Source: JAKBCQ01 sp021807585 (lineage in GTDB: Bacteria; Planctomycetota; Planctomycetia; Isosphaerales; Isosphaeraceae). Taken from it: 15,280 nt of DNA. The DNA lies in contig DAHWFG010000671.1 in the NCBI GenBank assembly GCA_027325115.1, positions 1 to 15,280 of the forward strand. The letters are read 5' to 3'. Position 1 is the stretch's first letter; every line of letters begins with the position of its first letter. Under the pieces are notes generated by a model. That model was not told the DNA's origin and did no database searches. It saw nothing but the letters and a program-made list of their open reading frames with translations. The translations under genes and the position numbers were made by a program. Below, piece after piece: positions 6,793-14,903 of this stretch.

Positions 6793-9678
6793 ATGAAAAA
6801 AACTGCGATTGACTCCGCGTCGGCGCTCGACTCGGGATCGGCCGGGGAGATCTCGGTACGGGGGGCTCGGACGCACAATCTCCGCTCGGTCGATGTTGAT
6901 ATCCCGCGCGATCGGATCGTCGTATTGACCGGAGTGAGCGGGTCTGGGAAGAGCTCGCTCGCGTTCGATACGATATTCGCCGAGGGCCGAAGGCGGTTTT
7001 TAGAAACGCTTTCGCTCTCGGCGCGGCGGATGATCGAAGCGGTCGATCGCCCCGACGTCGATTCGATCGAAGGGCTGCCGCCGACGATCGCGATCGATCA
7101 GAAAACCGCGTCGCCGAGCCCGCGCGGCACCGTCGCGACGATTACCGAAATACATGACGATTTACGCGTGCTTTACGCGCGATTGAGCGTTCCCGGATGT
7201 CCCCGCTGCGGCGCCGAGGTGAAGCCGAGGACGATCGACGAGATCGCCGCGACGGTTTCGGCAATGTCTCAAGGAACGAAGGTCGTCGTCCTGGCGACGA
7301 TCAAACGGACCGACGCGGGGGACGAACCCGCCGCGCTCCGCGCGATCAAGGCGGCGGGGCTGTTGCGTGCTCGAATCGACGGATCCATATGTGAGATCGA
7401 CCCCCCTCCCCCTCTTTCGATCCAAGGCGATCGCGCGATCGACGCGGTCGTCGATCGTCTCGTCGTTCGCGAAGGCTTTGAGGCGCGCCTGATGCAAAGC
7501 CTGGCGCTCGCGCTTAAGCTCGGCCAGGGGAGCGTGATTTTGAGCGTCGAGCGGCGTGCGGGGGTTTGGGAGGATCTCGCGTTCAGCGTCAAAAACGCTT
7601 GCCCGAACTGCGCGATCGCGTTCGATCGCCTTGAGACCGCGAGCTTTTCGTTCAATCATCCCAAAGGAGCGTGTCCCGAATGCCGCGGCCTCGGTTTCAA
7701 GGTCGCGTTCGATCCCGATCTCGTCGTCCCCGATCGGCGTCGGTCGATCGCGCTCGGCGCGGTCGCCCCCTGGAAAGTCGATAACCCCAAAACCCGCGAA
7801 CGTCTCGGCTACGATCCATCTCTGTTTGAGTTTTTAAAACTAAAAAATATAAATATTAACACTAAATTAGAGGACTGGTCCGATTCGGATTTCCACGCAT
7901 TCTTATTCGGTGATCGCAATCCGGTCGATTCCGCGGAGATCGCCGGCGATCGCTATCCGGGCTTGATAACCAGGCTCGAAAGCTTGTGGGAGACGACGAA
8001 ATCGGACGCTCTCGCCGAGCATCTTGAGCGGTTTCGCATCGAGGAGATTTGTGCGGGATGCCTGGGAACGCGGCTCCGCGCCGAATCGCGCGGAGCGAGG
8101 CTTCAAGGAACGACGCCGGCCGATTTCTTGAAATTATCCACGGTCGAAGCCGCGCGAACGATCGAAAGCTGGAGATTTGAGGGAATCGATGCGCGTTGGT
8201 CGAAGCCGATGATCGATTCGATCACGGCTCGGCTGGCGTTTCTCGATCGAGTCGGGCTCGCGTATTTGACGCTCGATCGTCGCACCGACACGCTTTCAGG
8301 TGGCGAATTGCAGCGGCTTCGGCTGGCAAGCCGGATCGGTTCGGGGGTCGCCGGCGCGTGTTACGTGCTCGACGAGCCGACCGCGGGTCTTCACCCCCGC
8401 GACGCCGACCGGCTCTTCGATTGCTTGATCGATCTCAAAGCAAAAAGCGCCGGCATGATTGTTGTCGAACATGACGAGACAATTATCCGTCGCGCCGATC
8501 TCCTGATCGAACTCGGTCCGGGAGGGGGGAGCCGCGGAGGACGGATCGTCGCCGAGGGGGCTCTCGCCGATTTGGCGATGAATCCGCAATCGCCGACGGG
8601 CTTTTATCTGATGCGTCGACCGCGTGCGCCGCGAGCCGAATCGCGTCGCCTCGGTTCGAACGACGTCGGGGCGATCACGATCGTCGGCGCAACCGAACAC
8701 AATCTTAAAAATATCACGGTATCTTTCTTCTTAAATTCGATCACGTGCGTGACGGGAGTGAGCGGATCGGGCAAGAGCAGCCTCGTGATCGACGTCCTCG
8801 CCGACGCGGCGCGGCGAAAACTCGAAGGACGCTCGGCTCGAGCGTCCTCGGGAATCGTCTCCGGGCTCGAATTTATTGATAAAGTGATTCTTGTGGATCA
8901 GAAACCGTTGGGACGGTCGTCGCGATCGACCGCGGCGACCTATACGGGAGCGCTCGACGCGATTCGCGCGGCGTTCGCGCGAACGCGTGAGGCGAAGGCG
9001 CGAGGATTCACCGCGGCGCGGTTCAGTTTCAACAACGCGTCGGGACGGTGCGAGCGGTGTCTCGGACTGGGCTCCAGACGCGTGTCGATCGGTCCGATCG
9101 CCGATCTCGCGGCGCGGTGCGAGGCGTGTCGGGGAAAGCGATTCAATCCGCGCACGCTCGATATCTTATATAAAGGAAAATCGATCGCGGACGTTCTTGA
9201 ACTCGAGGTCGCCGACGCCGCCGATTTTTTCGCCGATACTCCCAAGATCGCCCGCGCTTTGAAGTCGCTGATCGACGCGGGGTTGGGGTATCTGCCGCTC
9301 GGCCAGGCGACGACCGAGCTTTCGGGAGGCGAGGCGCGGCGGGTGAAGCTCGCCGCCGAGCTCGGTCGACCCGATACGGGCAAAACGCTTTATCTCCTCG
9401 ACGAGCCGACGACGGGCCTCCACGCCGCCGATATCGCCGGGCTCATCGATCTGCTCGAGCGGATCGTCGCCGCGGGAGCGACGGTCATCGTCGTCGAGCA
9501 CAATCTCGATCTGATCGCCGCGGCCGATCACGTCATCGATCTCGGGCCCGAAGGCGGCGATGCGGGAGGTTCGGTCGTCGCGATCGGATCGCCCGCCGAA
9601 CTTGTACGATCGGGCCAAGGAGCGACCGCCGACGCGCTTCGATCGTATTTCGCGGTCGATCCCATCATATCATCTTAA
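6793..9678 (+). CDS. UvrA-family excinuclease ATPase, divergent paralog
   Basis: A 961-residue UvrA-type ABC ATPase; UvrA normally has about 940 residues and recognises damage for nucleotide excision repair. Module 1: Walker A GVSGSGKS 47-54, signature LSGGE 501-505, DEP 527-529. Module 2: Walker A 655-662, signature LSGGE 843-847, DEP 870-872, switch His903. Zinc ligands: Cys270/273 with 294/297, Cys420/423, and Cys753/756 with 776/779. Everything needed for ATP binding and dimer architecture is therefore present. It departs from canonical UvrA in several conserved places: the third zinc hairpin keeps its 19-residue length but lacks the usual FLPD-type sequence; SNPATYTG reads STAATYTG; SAYARQF reads SLSARRM; and the KERKGEH stretch of the UvrB-binding domain is missing. 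It is more likely a paralog than the housekeeping UvrA, though it may be the only copy. An AT-rich codon patch covers 7829-7875. Confidence 0.93.
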   Translation: MKKTAIDSASALDSGSAGEISVRGARTHNLRSVDVDIPRDRIVVLTGVSGSGKSSLAFDTIFAEGRRRFLETLSLSARRMIEAVDRPDVDSIEGLPPTIAIDQKTASPSPRGTVATITEIHDDLRVLYARLSVPGCPRCGAEVKPRTIDEIAATVSAMSQGTKVVVLATIKRTDAGDEPAALRAIKAAGLLRARIDGSICEIDPPPPLSIQGDRAIDAVVDRLVVREGFEARLMQSLALALKLGQGSVILSVERRAGVWEDLAFSVKNACPNCAIAFDRLETASFSFNHPKGACPECRGLGFKVAFDPDLVVPDRRRSIALGAVAPWKVDNPKTRERLGYDPSLFEFLKLKNININTKLEDWSDSDFHAFLFGDRNPVDSAEIAGDRYPGLITRLESLWETTKSDALAEHLERFRIEEICAGCLGTRLRAESRGARLQGTTPADFLKLSTVEAARTIESWRFEGIDARWSKPMIDSITARLAFLDRVGLAYLTLDRRTDTLSGGELQRLRLASRIGSGVAGACYVLDEPTAGLHPRDADRLFDCLIDLKAKSAGMIVVEHDETIIRRADLLIELGPGGGSRGGRIVAEGALADLAMNPQSPTGFYLMRRPRAPRAESRRLGSNDVGAITIVGATEHNLKNITVSFFLNSITCVTGVSGSGKSSLVIDVLADAARRKLEGRSARASSGIVSGLEFIDKVILVDQKPLGRSSRSTAATYTGALDAIRAAFARTREAKARGFTAARFSFNNASGRCERCLGLGSRRVSIGPIADLAARCEACRGKRFNPRTLDILYKGKSIADVLELEVADAADFFADTPKIARALKSLIDAGLGYLPLGQATTELSGGEARRVKLAAELGRPDTGKTLYLLDEPTTGLHAADIAGLIDLLERIVAAGATVIVVEHNLDLIAAADHVIDLGPEGGDAGGSVVAIGSPAELVRSGQGATADALRSYFAVDPIISS

Positions 9679-9699
9679 ATAATTATTCCTAAATTGTGC

Positions 9700-10614
9700 T
9701 CATTCACTTAGATATTTGTTAAAGAACGCCTGGGCGCGATCGACGTACGCCGCGGGGTTTGATCGATACGCGTCGACGTGTTCGACCCCCGGGATCGTCA
9801 CGAGCGTACACGACGGTCCGAGCGCGCGCGCGATCTCGCCGGATTGTCGGACGGGAACGGTCGTGTCGGCGTCGCCGTGGATCAGGAGGATCGGCCTGCC
9901 GCGCCAACTGCGCGCCGAACGTGCGGGACGAATGTCGTCGGTCCGAACTCCATAAGCACGGTGCGCCGCGAAGAGAATTCCAGGATTGAAAAACGTGGGC
10001 AAATGGCTGTGTTTGGGAAGTTGTGAATTGAGCAGAGCGGGTAGATCGCCGAACGGGCTATCGAGGATCGCGACCCGAAAATCGGGGTTCGTGGCGCCTT
10101 CCATTAAAATTGTGGCGGCGCCCATCGAATAGCCGAGCCAGCCGATCCGATCGGGGGTGTAGCCTTCGCTTTTGGCCCAGGCGAGCACGGCGCGAAGGTC
10201 TTTACGCTCGTTTCGACCCATCGTAAGCCGTGCGGGGTCGCTTTCGCCGTGGCCCCTCAGGTCAAACAAGAGGATGTCGAATCCGCGTCCGTGAAGATCG
10301 CGTCCCAGACCCGCCATCTCGTCGCGCGAGCTTCCCATTCCATGCACGAGGACGATGAGCCTGCGATGTTCCTGAGTGGCGTAATACAAGCCGCGGAGGG
10401 TGATTCCGTCCGAGGTTCGCGTCGACCAAACCTTCGCGTCGACGCCGATCGAACCGGGCGCCACTTCGTCTTTGTGGTTTTTCGCGTGAGTCAGAACGTT
10501 CGCCGAGATCAACGAGATCGCGATATAGACGAACGCGAGAAAAGGAGGCGAGGCGATCACGACGATCTTGCCCGTTCGTCTCCATCTCGGAGCCGATTGC
10601 ACCGATTGGTCCAT
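9700..10614 (-). CDS. Membrane-anchored alpha/beta hydrolase
   Basis: A 304-residue serine hydrolase of the alpha/beta fold. Residues about 17-40 form one hydrophobic segment, probably an uncleaved anchor with the catalytic domain outside the cytoplasm. HGMG at 91-94 is the oxyanion-hole motif, GYSMG at 161-165 is the nucleophile elbow with Ser163, Asp250 lies in HGDADTTVP, and His279 lies in GVEHVD. The triad is complete. Its closest general resemblance is to the BAAT/dienelactone-hydrolase-like or Bem46-like esterases and peptidases; the substrate cannot be told. The start is ATG, with GTGAGG about 8 bp upstream as a modest ribosome binding site. It is convergent with the UvrA-like gene (21-bp gap) and divergent from the Nudix gene, so it is probably transcribed alone. 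Confidence 0.9.
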   Translation of the reverse strand: MDQSVQSAPRWRRTGKIVVIASPPFLAFVYIAISLISANVLTHAKNHKDEVAPGSIGVDAKVWSTRTSDGITLRGLYYATQEHRRLIVLVHGMGSSRDEMAGLGRDLHGRGFDILLFDLRGHGESDPARLTMGRNERKDLRAVLAWAKSEGYTPDRIGWLGYSMGAATILMEGATNPDFRVAILDSPFGDLPALLNSQLPKHSHLPTFFNPGILFAAHRAYGVRTDDIRPARSARSWRGRPILLIHGDADTTVPVRQSGEIARALGPSCTLVTIPGVEHVDAYRSNPAAYVDRAQAFFNKYLSE

Positions 10615-10695
10615 GTGCGAAACCTCACGCCTGGCATTGTTGGGGGAATCGGTTCACAACATTCCCTGAATCATCCATACTCCACGAGACGAAGT

Positions 10696-10740
10696 TCGAC
10701 AAGCCGAGCCGCCTGAGACATCGGGCTTGCCGACGGCTCG
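10696..10740. repeat. Two mutually exclusive stem-loops between hydrolase and Nudix genes
   Basis: Stem A pairs 10696-10705 with 10724-10733, ten pairs with one mismatch and an 18-base loop. Stem B pairs CGAGCCG (10705-10711) with CGGCTCG (10734-10740) around 22 bases. The two can barely coexist because they share base 10705 and cross each other as a pseudoknot-like pattern. It lies roughly 100 bp upstream of the Nudix start. It could be a leader RNA element, or chance pairing in GC-rich DNA. Confidence 0.25.
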
Positions 10741-10828
10741 TTCGCATCGACGGCGGTTACGATGTCGTCGGGTGAACGTTTTCGAATCGACCTCGAAATC
10801 GTTCGCGGTCGTCGAGTAATCGAGCCAA

Positions 10829-10836
10829 AAGGAGAG
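10829..10836 (+). promoter_or_regulatory. Strong Shine-Dalgarno that sets the Nudix start
   Basis: AAGGAGAG lies with its AGGAG core 8 bp before a GTG at 10843. It is the best ribosome binding site in the window and argues for GTG 10843 over the in-frame ATG at 10762, which lacks a comparable site. Confidence 0.7.
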
Positions 10837-10842
10837 CAAGCC

Positions 10843-11400
10843 GTGCCGCCCGCGTCCTGGATTTACGAGCCCGATAATGATCATACGATCGAGCGCAACT
10901 GGCTGTTCGAGCTGAAGCAAAAACGGTATCGATCGATCGCATCGGGCAAATCACATGATTATTATGTGTTTGACCTCGCCGACGCGGTCCACGCGATCGC
11001 CGTGACCCCGGATCGTAAGCTCGTGCTCGTTCGTCAATTCCGCGCCGGCGCCGCCAAAGACAGCCTCGAAACCCCGGGGGGATTGCTCGAGCCCGGCGAA
11101 GATCCGCTCGAAGCCGGCGCTCGCGAACTCGTCGAAGAGACGGGCTACGCGGGCGATCCGCCCCGTTCGCTCGGCTCGGTCCACTCGAACTCGTCGCTCT
11201 TGTCTTCAAAAATCACCACGGTGTTGATCGAAAACGCGATCAAGGTCGGCGAGAAAAACCTCGACCCTGGAGAAGAGATCGAAATCGTCCTTGTTCCCGT
11301 CGATCAAATCCGTCGTTATATCAAAGAAGGATTGATCGATAACGTGCTCGTCGTCGCGAGCCTGCTCGAATGGATGATCGACGAATCGGAACATCAATAA
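10843..11400 (+). CDS. Nudix hydrolase, ADP-ribose pyrophosphatase-like
   Basis: A 185-residue Nudix hydrolase that should cleave a nucleoside diphosphate linked to another group, using divalent metal. The Nudix box is complete: Gly80-x5-Glu86-x7-Arg94-Glu95-Leu96-x-Glu98-Glu99-x-Gly101. The preceding strand (LVLVRQFR) and the length of about 185 residues fit the ADP-ribose/NDP-sugar pyrophosphatase group, but the exact substrate cannot be read from sequence. The start was placed at GTG 10843 because of the AAGGAGAG site just upstream. An ATG at 10762 would add 27 residues of poor-looking sequence ahead of the typical N-terminal strand. The gene is divergent from the hydrolase and convergent with the membrane protein gene, 10 bp from its stop. 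Confidence 0.9.
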   Translation: MPPASWIYEPDNDHTIERNWLFELKQKRYRSIASGKSHDYYVFDLADAVHAIAVTPDRKLVLVRQFRAGAAKDSLETPGGLLEPGEDPLEAGARELVEETGYAGDPPRSLGSVHSNSSLLSSKITTVLIENAIKVGEKNLDPGEEIEIVLVPVDQIRRYIKEGLIDNVLVVASLLEWMIDESEHQ

Positions 11401-11410
11401 AAATCAAAAG

Positions 11411-13030
11411 TTATCGCTTGCTTGCGGGTCGAAACGATTCGAGCGGGATCATCTCGAGCGCGGGTTGGTATTCAAGCCGAGAGCCGAGCGCCTCGCGAAC
11501 GATCGCGGGATCGATCGGTTTACCAGTCTCGGGTACGTCGAGCATCTCGAACGAATCGTACGCGTCGGGGATCTCGGGCATCGCGCCCCGGCCAAGCGCC
11601 TTATGAATCGCATCGAGACCGATCCCCAGCTTGCGTGCGATCGCCTCGGCCTTCTCGTATCGCTCAAGATGGCGCCGCTGGCTCGCCGCTCGATCCTGCA
11701 ACAAATACGCGGCGCGGAGCCGACGGAGCGACAAAACCGGCAACGCCTTCCGCTCGCTCTCGGTCAGATTCGGCAGGCTCTTCACAAACAACTCGTCGCA
11801 CCGAGTTCGATGAATCAAAAGCAAAGAACATTCCAGAATCAATATAAATAATAAATTCTTGTTTGTGAATACAAAAGAATTTTTAAGATTGGGCGCGGGG
11901 TGTACCGCTGCGAACCAGCCCGCGATCAGGAGGATGAAGCCGATATGAGGAATCGCGTCGTACCAGGGAACGTAGCCGCGCAGGCTCGAAAACGGGAGAT
12001 AACCGCGGAAACTAAGTTCGACGAAATAGCTGAGAAAAATGAGCGTGAAGCCCGCGGCTTCAAGCGGAGTCGGCCGGAGCGCCGCGCGACGAGTCCACGC
12101 CCAGATCAAAAAAAAGACGCTTGTTAAAATGAAACCGCGAATCGGGCCGACCGCGGATTCAAGTCCGAGGTTTTGGAGGATCAGATGCTCGGGAAACGCG
12201 CGGAGCGTGTGCCAAACGCCGACGACCGGGTTCGTCGCGTCGGCCGCGGATCGTCCGCTCGTCGAGATCGATGCGTCGATCTGATGCGCTCCCAACCCCA
12301 GGAAAACCGCCGCCGCGGTGATCGACCCCAAAAGCGGAACGATCGAAGCCTTCTTACACCGCGATCGACCGTCGCAAAACAGGTAAACCGCTCCCACGGG
12401 GCCCGACGCATGTCCGATCGACCAAAAACCCCCAGCAACCCACGTCGTCGCAACCGCGGCGACAAGATAAACAAGCTTGGGGGTTCTTCGCCACGCTTGC
12501 AGATACCAAAGAACGCCGATAATTCCGAACCCAGCCCAAAGCGTTTGCCCCGCCGAATACCACGTTCCCGCGGTGAATTGCAGCGACGTGACGCCGATCA
12601 GACACGCCGACGCGAGCCCGAGCGTCGCGTTTTTCGTCTCCTTCGCGATCAATCGCCCCGTCATCAACATCAGAGCGACAAGCATCGCGTAGGTTGCGAC
12701 GCCGAGAACGTCGGGGACGCGGCTCAACCGGCCCGCCGCCGCGATCAATCCCCAAGTCGTCAGCCGCCAGGTCGGCGAAATATGCGTATTATGCGGCGTG
12801 AACAAATGCTTGATCGCGCGGGGGAACGTGCGCGACGCCGCGATGTACGCGAAATCGTCGCTATAAAGCCGGTAATCGCCGATCGGATCGACAAAAATGC
12901 GATCGTAAGGCTTATAATAAAGGATGGCGGGCCCCGCGCATACGAGGAACACCGCGACGATCGCCGCGACCCTCCCCGCGGGTCGATCGAGTCGGTTCGC
13001 CAAGCTTTGTCTCAATGATCCCGCGGTCAT
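11411..13030 (-). CDS. Multi-pass membrane protein, GT-C-like, paralog 1
   Basis: A 539-residue protein with about ten hydrophobic segments. After the first (about residues 21-39) comes a loop with YSDDFAY, Asp58-Asp59, followed by HLFTPHNTH. An acidic pair in the first extracytoplasmic loop is the hallmark of GT-C glycosyltransferases that use lipid-linked sugars, so that fold is inferred; I cannot name a donor or acceptor. The last 125 residues or so are soluble and charged. The whole protein aligns with the upstream gene through shared blocks (DDF, HLFTPHN, SAGQ-x-LWAG, GPVG, RPTPLEAAG, LRG). ATG 13030 was preferred to TTG 13042: GGAAG lies just upstream, and the DDF motif then falls at the same residue number in both paralogs. 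An AT-rich codon patch at about 11815-11885 encodes a membrane segment. It is probably cotranscribed with paralog 2. Confidence 0.88.
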   Translation of the reverse strand: MTAGSLRQSLANRLDRPAGRVAAIVAVFLVCAGPAILYYKPYDRIFVDPIGDYRLYSDDFAYIAASRTFPRAIKHLFTPHNTHISPTWRLTTWGLIAAAGRLSRVPDVLGVATYAMLVALMLMTGRLIAKETKNATLGLASACLIGVTSLQFTAGTWYSAGQTLWAGFGIIGVLWYLQAWRRTPKLVYLVAAVATTWVAGGFWSIGHASGPVGAVYLFCDGRSRCKKASIVPLLGSITAAAVFLGLGAHQIDASISTSGRSAADATNPVVGVWHTLRAFPEHLILQNLGLESAVGPIRGFILTSVFFLIWAWTRRAALRPTPLEAAGFTLIFLSYFVELSFRGYLPFSSLRGYVPWYDAIPHIGFILLIAGWFAAVHPAPNLKNSFVFTNKNLLFILILECSLLLIHRTRCDELFVKSLPNLTESERKALPVLSLRRLRAAYLLQDRAASQRRHLERYEKAEAIARKLGIGLDAIHKALGRGAMPEIPDAYDSFEMLDVPETGKPIDPAIVREALGSRLEYQPALEMIPLESFRPASKR

Positions 13031-13073
13031 CTTCGCTTCCAACCTCGATTGCGTTCCATTTCACGCAGCCATC

Positions 13074-13099
13074 TTGCCGCGCCCGGATGTTCGCGGCAA
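13074..13099. repeat. Perfect 8-bp inverted repeat between the two membrane paralogs
   Basis: TTGCCGCG (13074-13081) and CGCGGCAA (13092-13099) enclose ten bases, 43 bp upstream of the downstream paralog's ATG. No T-run follows on either strand, so it is not a standard terminator. It could be an mRNA processing or stability hairpin that sets the ratio of the two proteins, or an operator. Confidence 0.45.
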
Positions 13100-13166
13100 C
13101 CGAACGGGAAAGCGACGAGCTCCTGATAAATCCTACAAAACATCAAGAATAATGCTTCATGCTCGC

Positions 13167-14822
13167 TTAAAAAACAATCGAATCCGCTCGCGCCACATAG
13201 CGAGGGACGACCGGCCAGGTTTCGTTCGGCGGGATCCAGTCGGGACGAAACGGATCGACGCGATCGAGCTTGATTCCCGTCAGTCGACTCGACGCTTCGG
13301 AATCGTTAGGACGCGTTTGAGGAAGCGCCAGCAGCGACGCCGAATCGACGCCTTGAAGACCGTGCGGCATGCCGGGAGGGGGCGGAGGGTCGATCGTCGC
13401 GCGAACTCCTTGACGCGATAAATGATGCTTGCGCGCCGTGATTTCAATTTGATTTAATCGTCGTAAGAACGCGCTTTGCCGGCCTGCGCGAAGCTCGGCG
13501 ATCGCGCGCGCACGAACGAGCTTGAGCCCTTCCGAGGCGAAGCGATCGCGCTCATACCCGGTGAGCGGGGGAACGTCGGCCAAAAAATAACGATCGGCGC
13601 GGGGTTTTACGATCGCCGTCGCCGCGACGAGTAAAGCGATAACAAGCAAACACAATTTCACGGTAAGATGGGACCGCTCGCCGCGATTTCTCGGTCGAGC
13701 CGAGTCGATCGCTCCGATCACGAAGAGCGCCGCGCCGATCTGGGGAATCGCCGCATACCAGCCGAGCCCGCGCAACAGAGCGAAGGGTTCGGCCGAGCGA
13801 AACGTGTACGGCAGCCAAAGCCCGAGGATCGCGGTCGTCGCCCCCGCGGCCTCGAGCGGAGTCGGCCGAAAACGCTTTGATTTAAATCGCAACCAGATCA
13901 ATATACAAAATAGTGTGAACATAAAACTTTGTATTGCACCGGTCTCGACGTCGAGCCCGAGATTTCCGAGGATGAGGAGCTCGATAAAGCCTTGGCATGT
14001 GTGTAAAATTCCGCGATGAATGTGCGTTAATATGAACGATAAATCCCCTTTCGGTTCAAGAAATCCTTGACGATTCGCCGCGACGATCGCGATGGCGCCC
14101 GCGACGAGAATCGACGCGGCGAGCATCAAAACCGCCGCGCGACGCGTTTTCGGTTCGTCGTCACGAAACCGGAGGTATGCGAAGCCGACGGGTCCCGCGA
14201 TATACCCTCCCGACCAAAACAACGGCGATCCGCACGCGCACGCCGCCGCGATCGCCGCGAACGCGTTCGACCCTCCTAATTTCCAAGTTTGTAACGATAT
14301 AAGCATAAAAACAATCAACAATCCCGCCCAAAGAGCCTGGCCCGCCGAGAACCAGACGACCGCGGCTTCGAGGTTCGTCGAAAACGCGATCGCCGCGCAC
14401 GCCGCCAATCCCAAACCGTCCGATCCCGTCTCACGGGCGATGAACCGGCGCGTCGCTAGCGAAACAGCGGCGGCGAGCGTGAACGAGCAGATCGCGAAGG
14501 TCGTCGCCAAATTCGCAAGGCTTCCACTCATCTGAACAAGTAAGTAAAATACGATTCGGAATAGCGGAACGACGTGCGCATTATGCGGGGTGAAGAGGTG
14601 TTTCGACAGGTCGGTTAGCGTTCTCGATCGCGCCAGATAAACGAAATCATCGCCTGAAAGTCGATACGTCGCGAGCTCATCCCAATACAGCCAGGCGGGC
14701 GCGGCGGCGATCAAAACCGCGAGCATGCTCGACACGGGAGGCGGGAGGGTTCGATTGAGAACCGACTGTCGGGTCGAACTTCGATGCGGCGGATCGGCGA
14801 CGTTCTTCGCGGTCGGTTTCAT
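13167..14822 (-). CDS. Multi-pass membrane protein, GT-C-like, paralog 2
   Basis: A 551-residue membrane protein homologous along its length to the gene that follows it. A basic, Pro-containing N-terminus precedes the first membrane segment (about 31-47). Next come LSGDDFVY with Asp58-Asp59 and HLFTPHNAH, then roughly ten further hydrophobic stretches, RPTPLEAAG, and a soluble tail of about 130 residues with a run of prolines. The DD motif and topology suggest a GT-C-type transferase, but this is inference; the protein could equally be an uncharacterised relative without transferase activity. ATG 14822 was chosen over TTG 14897, as it matches the paralog's numbering at the DDF motif; neither has a clear ribosome binding site. 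If TTG 14897 were used, the gene would begin only 6 bp after the esterase stop. AT-rich codon patches occur at about 13882-13935 and 14278-14320. Confidence 0.87.
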   Translation of the reverse strand: MKPTAKNVADPPHRSSTRQSVLNRTLPPPVSSMLAVLIAAAPAWLYWDELATYRLSGDDFVYLARSRTLTDLSKHLFTPHNAHVVPLFRIVFYLLVQMSGSLANLATTFAICSFTLAAAVSLATRRFIARETGSDGLGLAACAAIAFSTNLEAAVVWFSAGQALWAGLLIVFMLISLQTWKLGGSNAFAAIAAACACGSPLFWSGGYIAGPVGFAYLRFRDDEPKTRRAAVLMLAASILVAGAIAIVAANRQGFLEPKGDLSFILTHIHRGILHTCQGFIELLILGNLGLDVETGAIQSFMFTLFCILIWLRFKSKRFRPTPLEAAGATTAILGLWLPYTFRSAEPFALLRGLGWYAAIPQIGAALFVIGAIDSARPRNRGERSHLTVKLCLLVIALLVAATAIVKPRADRYFLADVPPLTGYERDRFASEGLKLVRARAIAELRAGRQSAFLRRLNQIEITARKHHLSRQGVRATIDPPPPPGMPHGLQGVDSASLLALPQTRPNDSEASSRLTGIKLDRVDPFRPDWIPPNETWPVVPRYVARADSIVF

Positions 14823-14903
14823 GAACGTTACGCCGATACGATCGTGATCGAACAATGTGGAAGCGGCCGAGAGATCAAAAGAATAGCGAATCGGCAAGTA
14901 AGT

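Noticed and set aside
12173..13018. 281-residue plus-strand frame inside membrane paralog 1
   Set aside because: It is very Arg-rich and lies antisense to conserved membrane segments shared with paralog 2.
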